Shown here: positions 4,383 to 5,669 of the stretch, in pieces
Layout of the letters: every line of letters begins with the position of its first letter
Numbering within the stretch: position 1 is the stretch's first letter
Assembly: GCA_022722495.1 (NCBI GenBank)
Contig: JAIJLI010000156.1
Span: 1-5,669, forward strand
Origin: Dialister sp.
GTDB lineage: Bacteria > Bacillota > Negativicutes > Veillonellales > Dialisteraceae
Reading direction: 5' to 3'
DNA: 5,669 nucleotides
Program-made: the position numbers and the translations under genes
The notes under the pieces: generated by a model
The model's input: only the letters and a program-made list of their open reading frames with translations
Told to the model about the DNA's origin: nothing
Database searches by the model: none

Positions 4383-4747
4383 TGCTTTGCCTCCTTCTGA
4401 CGGATGTAATCGTCGCGTTCTGCTTTGGCACGGGCGATTTCCCGTTTCGGTGTTTTCTGTGTTTTTTTGCGGAAATGATGGAGCAGTACATACTGGCTCT
4501 CGTCATAGTAAAAATAAAATATCCGATTATTTCCTGGACGCAGTTCCCAGATGTCTTCTTCCAGATGTTTGGTGATATTGATTGGCAGATTGGTGCCGTT
4601 TTTGGCGAGAAGGTCGATGTAGAAGATAATCTGGTTGTACTGGATACGGGCATCCTTGCTGCTTTTGCTTTTCACCCGCAGGGCTTCTAGAAAATCCCAG
4701 ACTTCTGATTCGCCATGCTGGTTCTCATAAAATTCAACCTTGTACAT
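4379..4747 (-). CDS. higB: HigB/Gp49-like toxin (RelE superfamily)
   Basis: A 122-aa basic protein matching the phage-derived Gp49-like/HigB toxins of the RelE superfamily, ribosome-dependent mRNA interferases that slow translation when free of antitoxin. Visible features: the N-terminal strand MYKVEFYENQHGESEVWDFL, a helical middle, the core DIWELRPGNNRIFYFYYDES (65-84), and LLHHFRKKTQKTP (88-100) running into a lysine/arginine-rich C-terminal helix. The basic residues of this last part are where such toxins carry catalytic and RNA-binding residues (family knowledge). Two adjacent ATGs fit (4750 and 4747). I take 4747 because AAAGGAG (4754-4760) is then 6 nt away rather than 3. The length is normal for the family, and the gene looks intact. 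Confidence 0.87.
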   Translation of the reverse strand: MYKVEFYENQHGESEVWDFLEALRVKSKSSKDARIQYNQIIFYIDLLAKNGTNLPINITKHLEEDIWELRPGNNRIFYFYYDESQYVLLHHFRKKTQKTPKREIARAKAERDDYIRQKEAKQ

Positions 4748-4774
4748 CATGATCTCCTTTGTGTTCCTATTTGG

Positions 4775-4803
4775 ATGATAGCATAAATGCTATCAAAAGA
4801 CAA
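4775..4803 (-). promoter_or_regulatory. Promoter of the toxin-antitoxin operon
   Basis: On the minus strand TTGTCT (4803-4798) and TATCAT (4780-4775) lie 17 bp apart. Transcription would start near 4768, about 20 nt before the toxin start, giving a very short leader that holds the AAAGGAG binding site (4754-4760). Confidence 0.65.
4776..4795. promoter_or_regulatory. 20-bp palindromic operator in the toxin-antitoxin promoter
   Basis: TGATAGCATAAATGCTATCA consists of 9-bp perfect inverted arms around a central AA. It covers the -10 box and most of the spacer of the operon promoter, exactly where a dimeric XRE antitoxin would block RNA polymerase. Autoregulation by HigA is family knowledge; the site itself is seen directly. 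Confidence 0.75.
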
Positions 4804-4880
4804 GCTCGCTTCTAGAAATAACTCCTGCCGTCCCTTGTATTCATGGATGCAGGTGAGAAGCTGTACGATTTCCGGTGTCA

Positions 4881-4897
4881 GTAAATTTTGTATTTAC
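4881..4897 (+). other. Small A/T-rich hairpin before the decayed gene
   Basis: GTAAAT (4881-4886) and ATTTAC (4892-4897) form a perfect 6-bp stem with loop TTTGT. The stretch from 4804 to 4930 otherwise holds no clear promoter and only short coding-like scraps, such as the frame starting ATGGATGCAGGTGAG at 4843. Confidence 0.35.
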
Positions 4898-4946
4898 CGT
4901 GAGCAGATAAAACTAAGGCAGATGATGGAAAAGGAGGTGACACAGC

Positions 4947-5098
4947 ATGATGAAGTGTATACGGAGCTAAAAAAAGGAAAGTAATCCCGCAAAACCAAAG
5001 GATGTAAGAAAAAAGGCAGGAATCAAGGAGGCATGGATCCCATTAAGCTCTGCGATCGGATCAGCGTTTTTCTACATGACTTTCAGCAAGACGCCTGA
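4947..5098 (+). pseudogene. Decayed small gene, possibly winged-helix regulator
   Basis: An ideal ribosome binding site, AAGGAGGTGA (4931-4940), lies 6 nt before ATG 4947, but that frame stops after 7 codons (TAA 4968-4970). Coding-like sequence continues only by switching frames: HDEVYTELKK in the frame ending at TAA 4982-4984, then ESNPAKPKDVRKKAGIKEA one frame over, then MDPIKLCDRISVFLHDFQQDA back in the former frame, ending at TGA 5096-5098. Joined, this gives about 55 residues that resemble, by eye, the small winged-helix proteins with a KVxxxLKK...KPxxxxDIAxxxGI pattern. A strong terminator follows 7 nt after the stop. A loss of one G after ATG (ATGGATGAAG to ATGATGAAG) would explain the first break. 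Alternatively the last segment, with its own AAGGAGG (5025-5031) and ATG at 5033, is an independent 21-aa ORF. Confidence 0.35.
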
Positions 5099-5105
5099 CG
5101 CACCG

Positions 5106-5138
5106 ATCCCGCTTTCCTAAAGGAAGGCGGGATTTTTT
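5106..5138 (+). terminator. Rho-independent terminator
   Basis: ATCCCGCTTTCC (5106-5117) pairs with GGAAGGCGGGAT (5122-5133) over loop TAAA, 12 bp with one T-G wobble, ending in six T (5133-5138). It would end the transcript of the decayed gene at 4947-5098 and insulates the envelope gene that follows. Confidence 0.85.
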
Positions 5139-5178
5139 GCGCATGGGTGCTTTCCACGTTTTTTCTTTGTTCGGAACA

Positions 5179-5187
5179 TGCTACAAT
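5179..5187 (+). promoter_or_regulatory. Extended -10 promoter of the TamB-like gene
   Basis: TG-C-TACAAT (TACAAT 5182-5187) is an extended -10 element. The -35 position (about 5159-5164) is only a T-run, so the TG motif would have to compensate. Transcription would start near 5194, about 25 nt before the start codon. The preceding terminator at 5106-5138 makes a promoter here necessary. Confidence 0.5.
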
Positions 5188-5219
5188 AGGCATAGAGTAG
5201 TAAGGAAAGGAGCGGCATG

Positions 5220-5669
5220 ATGAAGAAGAGACTCAAAGAGCTTCGAAAGGAAAAGCGTTGGTCACGGTATTTTCTCAGGATCTTCGGAATGCTGCTCGCT
5301 CTTTTCTGTCTGCTGCTTCTGGTAGCGAAAATCATGAGCTATGGAGCGGCAGAGCTTTTCAACTATGCGGCTTCTCGGCAGGAGATGCTTCGGGGGACGA
5401 TCACGGTGGAGTCGATCACCGCGAATATCCATGGCGGTGTCACTTTCGAGAAGCTGGCGTGGGATGATCCGGCGGGGAATCCCATCCTTCGTGTGCCGTC
5501 CGGATCTTTCAAGGTAGATCCGTGGGATGTGCTCAGGATGCACTTCGTCTCTACGACCATCCGGGAGATCACGCTGGAGAGCCCGGCCTTTGCGGTGCAT
5601 TTCGATGAGGAGATGAATGTGGACTTCATCAACCGCCGGCAGGGGGAGATCGAGCAGGAAAAGGCGCGG
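5220..5669 (+). CDS. TamB/AsmA-like envelope protein, N-terminal part
   Basis: The first 150 codons of a longer gene cut by the window end. A basic cytoplasmic tail (residues 1-20, Lys/Arg-rich) is followed by one membrane helix at about 21-37 (IFGMLLALFCLLLLVAK). Then comes a periplasmic region whose pattern, GTITVESITANIHGGVTFEKL, D-PAGNPIL, VDPWDVLRM and ITLESPAFAVHFDEEMNVDFINR, matches the N-terminal repeat-like segment of TamB/AsmA-family proteins. These proteins span the periplasm and aid outer-membrane protein assembly or lipid transport (family knowledge). Two adjacent ATGs occur (5217, 5220). I choose 5220 because AAAGGAG (5206-5212) is then 7 nt away rather than 4. The family is usually many hundreds of residues long. 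TamB or a shorter AsmA relative cannot be told apart from this fragment. Confidence 0.72.
   Translation, partial: MKKRLKELRKEKRWSRYFLRIFGMLLALFCLLLLVAKIMSYGAAELFNYAASRQEMLRGTITVESITANIHGGVTFEKLAWDDPAGNPILRVPSGSFKVDPWDVLRMHFVSTTIREITLESPAFAVHFDEEMNVDFINRRQGEIEQEKAR

Noticed and set aside
4969..4981. Programmed -1 frameshift at the A-run
   Set aside because: The coding-like continuation lies in the +1 frame, not the -1 frame, and other breaks occur in the same short gene, so decay is the simpler explanation.
4787..4984. A 65-aa plus-strand ORF starting inside the toxin-antitoxin promoter
   Set aside because: The start overlaps the operator and lacks a binding site; only the last third reads as protein, and that part is treated as the decayed gene.

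Overview
The window most likely comes from a member of the Negativicutes, the Firmicutes class with an outer membrane, in the Veillonellaceae/Dialister/Selenomonas range (genus not resolved). This is an inference. A TonB-dependent outer-membrane receptor and the start of a TamB/AsmA-like envelope protein, both diderm features, sit beside the small DUF1659 and DUF2922 proteins typical of Firmicutes. Strong AGGAGG-type ribosome binding sites and clean hairpin-plus-T-run terminators are used throughout. No rRNA, tRNA, CRISPR array or complete insertion sequence is visible.

Layout. (1) 1-347: noncoding, ending in a good sigma-A-type promoter and a leader of about 130 nt. (2) 348-2318 (+): a complete TonB-dependent receptor of 656 aa. 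(3) 2339-2384: a 15-bp bidirectional terminator shared with the convergent minus-strand genes. (4) 2397-3080 (-): DUF2922 (upstream) and DUF1659 (downstream), separated by a 243-bp spacer containing a perfect 9-bp hairpin. (5) 3081-4103: about 1 kb without a convincing gene but rich in signals. It holds a minus-strand promoter at 3641-3669 that could give the DUF2922 gene a structured leader of about 550 nt, and a divergent plus-strand promoter at 3755-3783. Downstream of the latter come a terminator hairpin overlapping an alternative hairpin (attenuator-like), an 18-bp near-perfect inverted repeat and an 8-bp hairpin. This is the part of the window most likely to hold something undescribed, possibly a structured noncoding RNA or a small mobile inverted-repeat element. 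(6) 4104-4747 (-): a HigBA-type toxin-antitoxin operon, toxin gene first, with a 4-bp ATGA overlap and a palindromic operator inside its promoter. (7) 4804-5138 (+): an apparently decayed small gene, readable only by changing frame, followed by a strong terminator. (8) 5220-5669 (+): the 5' end of a TamB/AsmA-like protein gene running off the window.

Together the outer genes serve the cell envelope (nutrient uptake across the outer membrane; envelope assembly or lipid transport). The centre is an accessory stretch with a toxin-antitoxin module, a decayed gene and unexplained repeats and RNA-like structure. All pairings were read by eye; no folding or database search was run.
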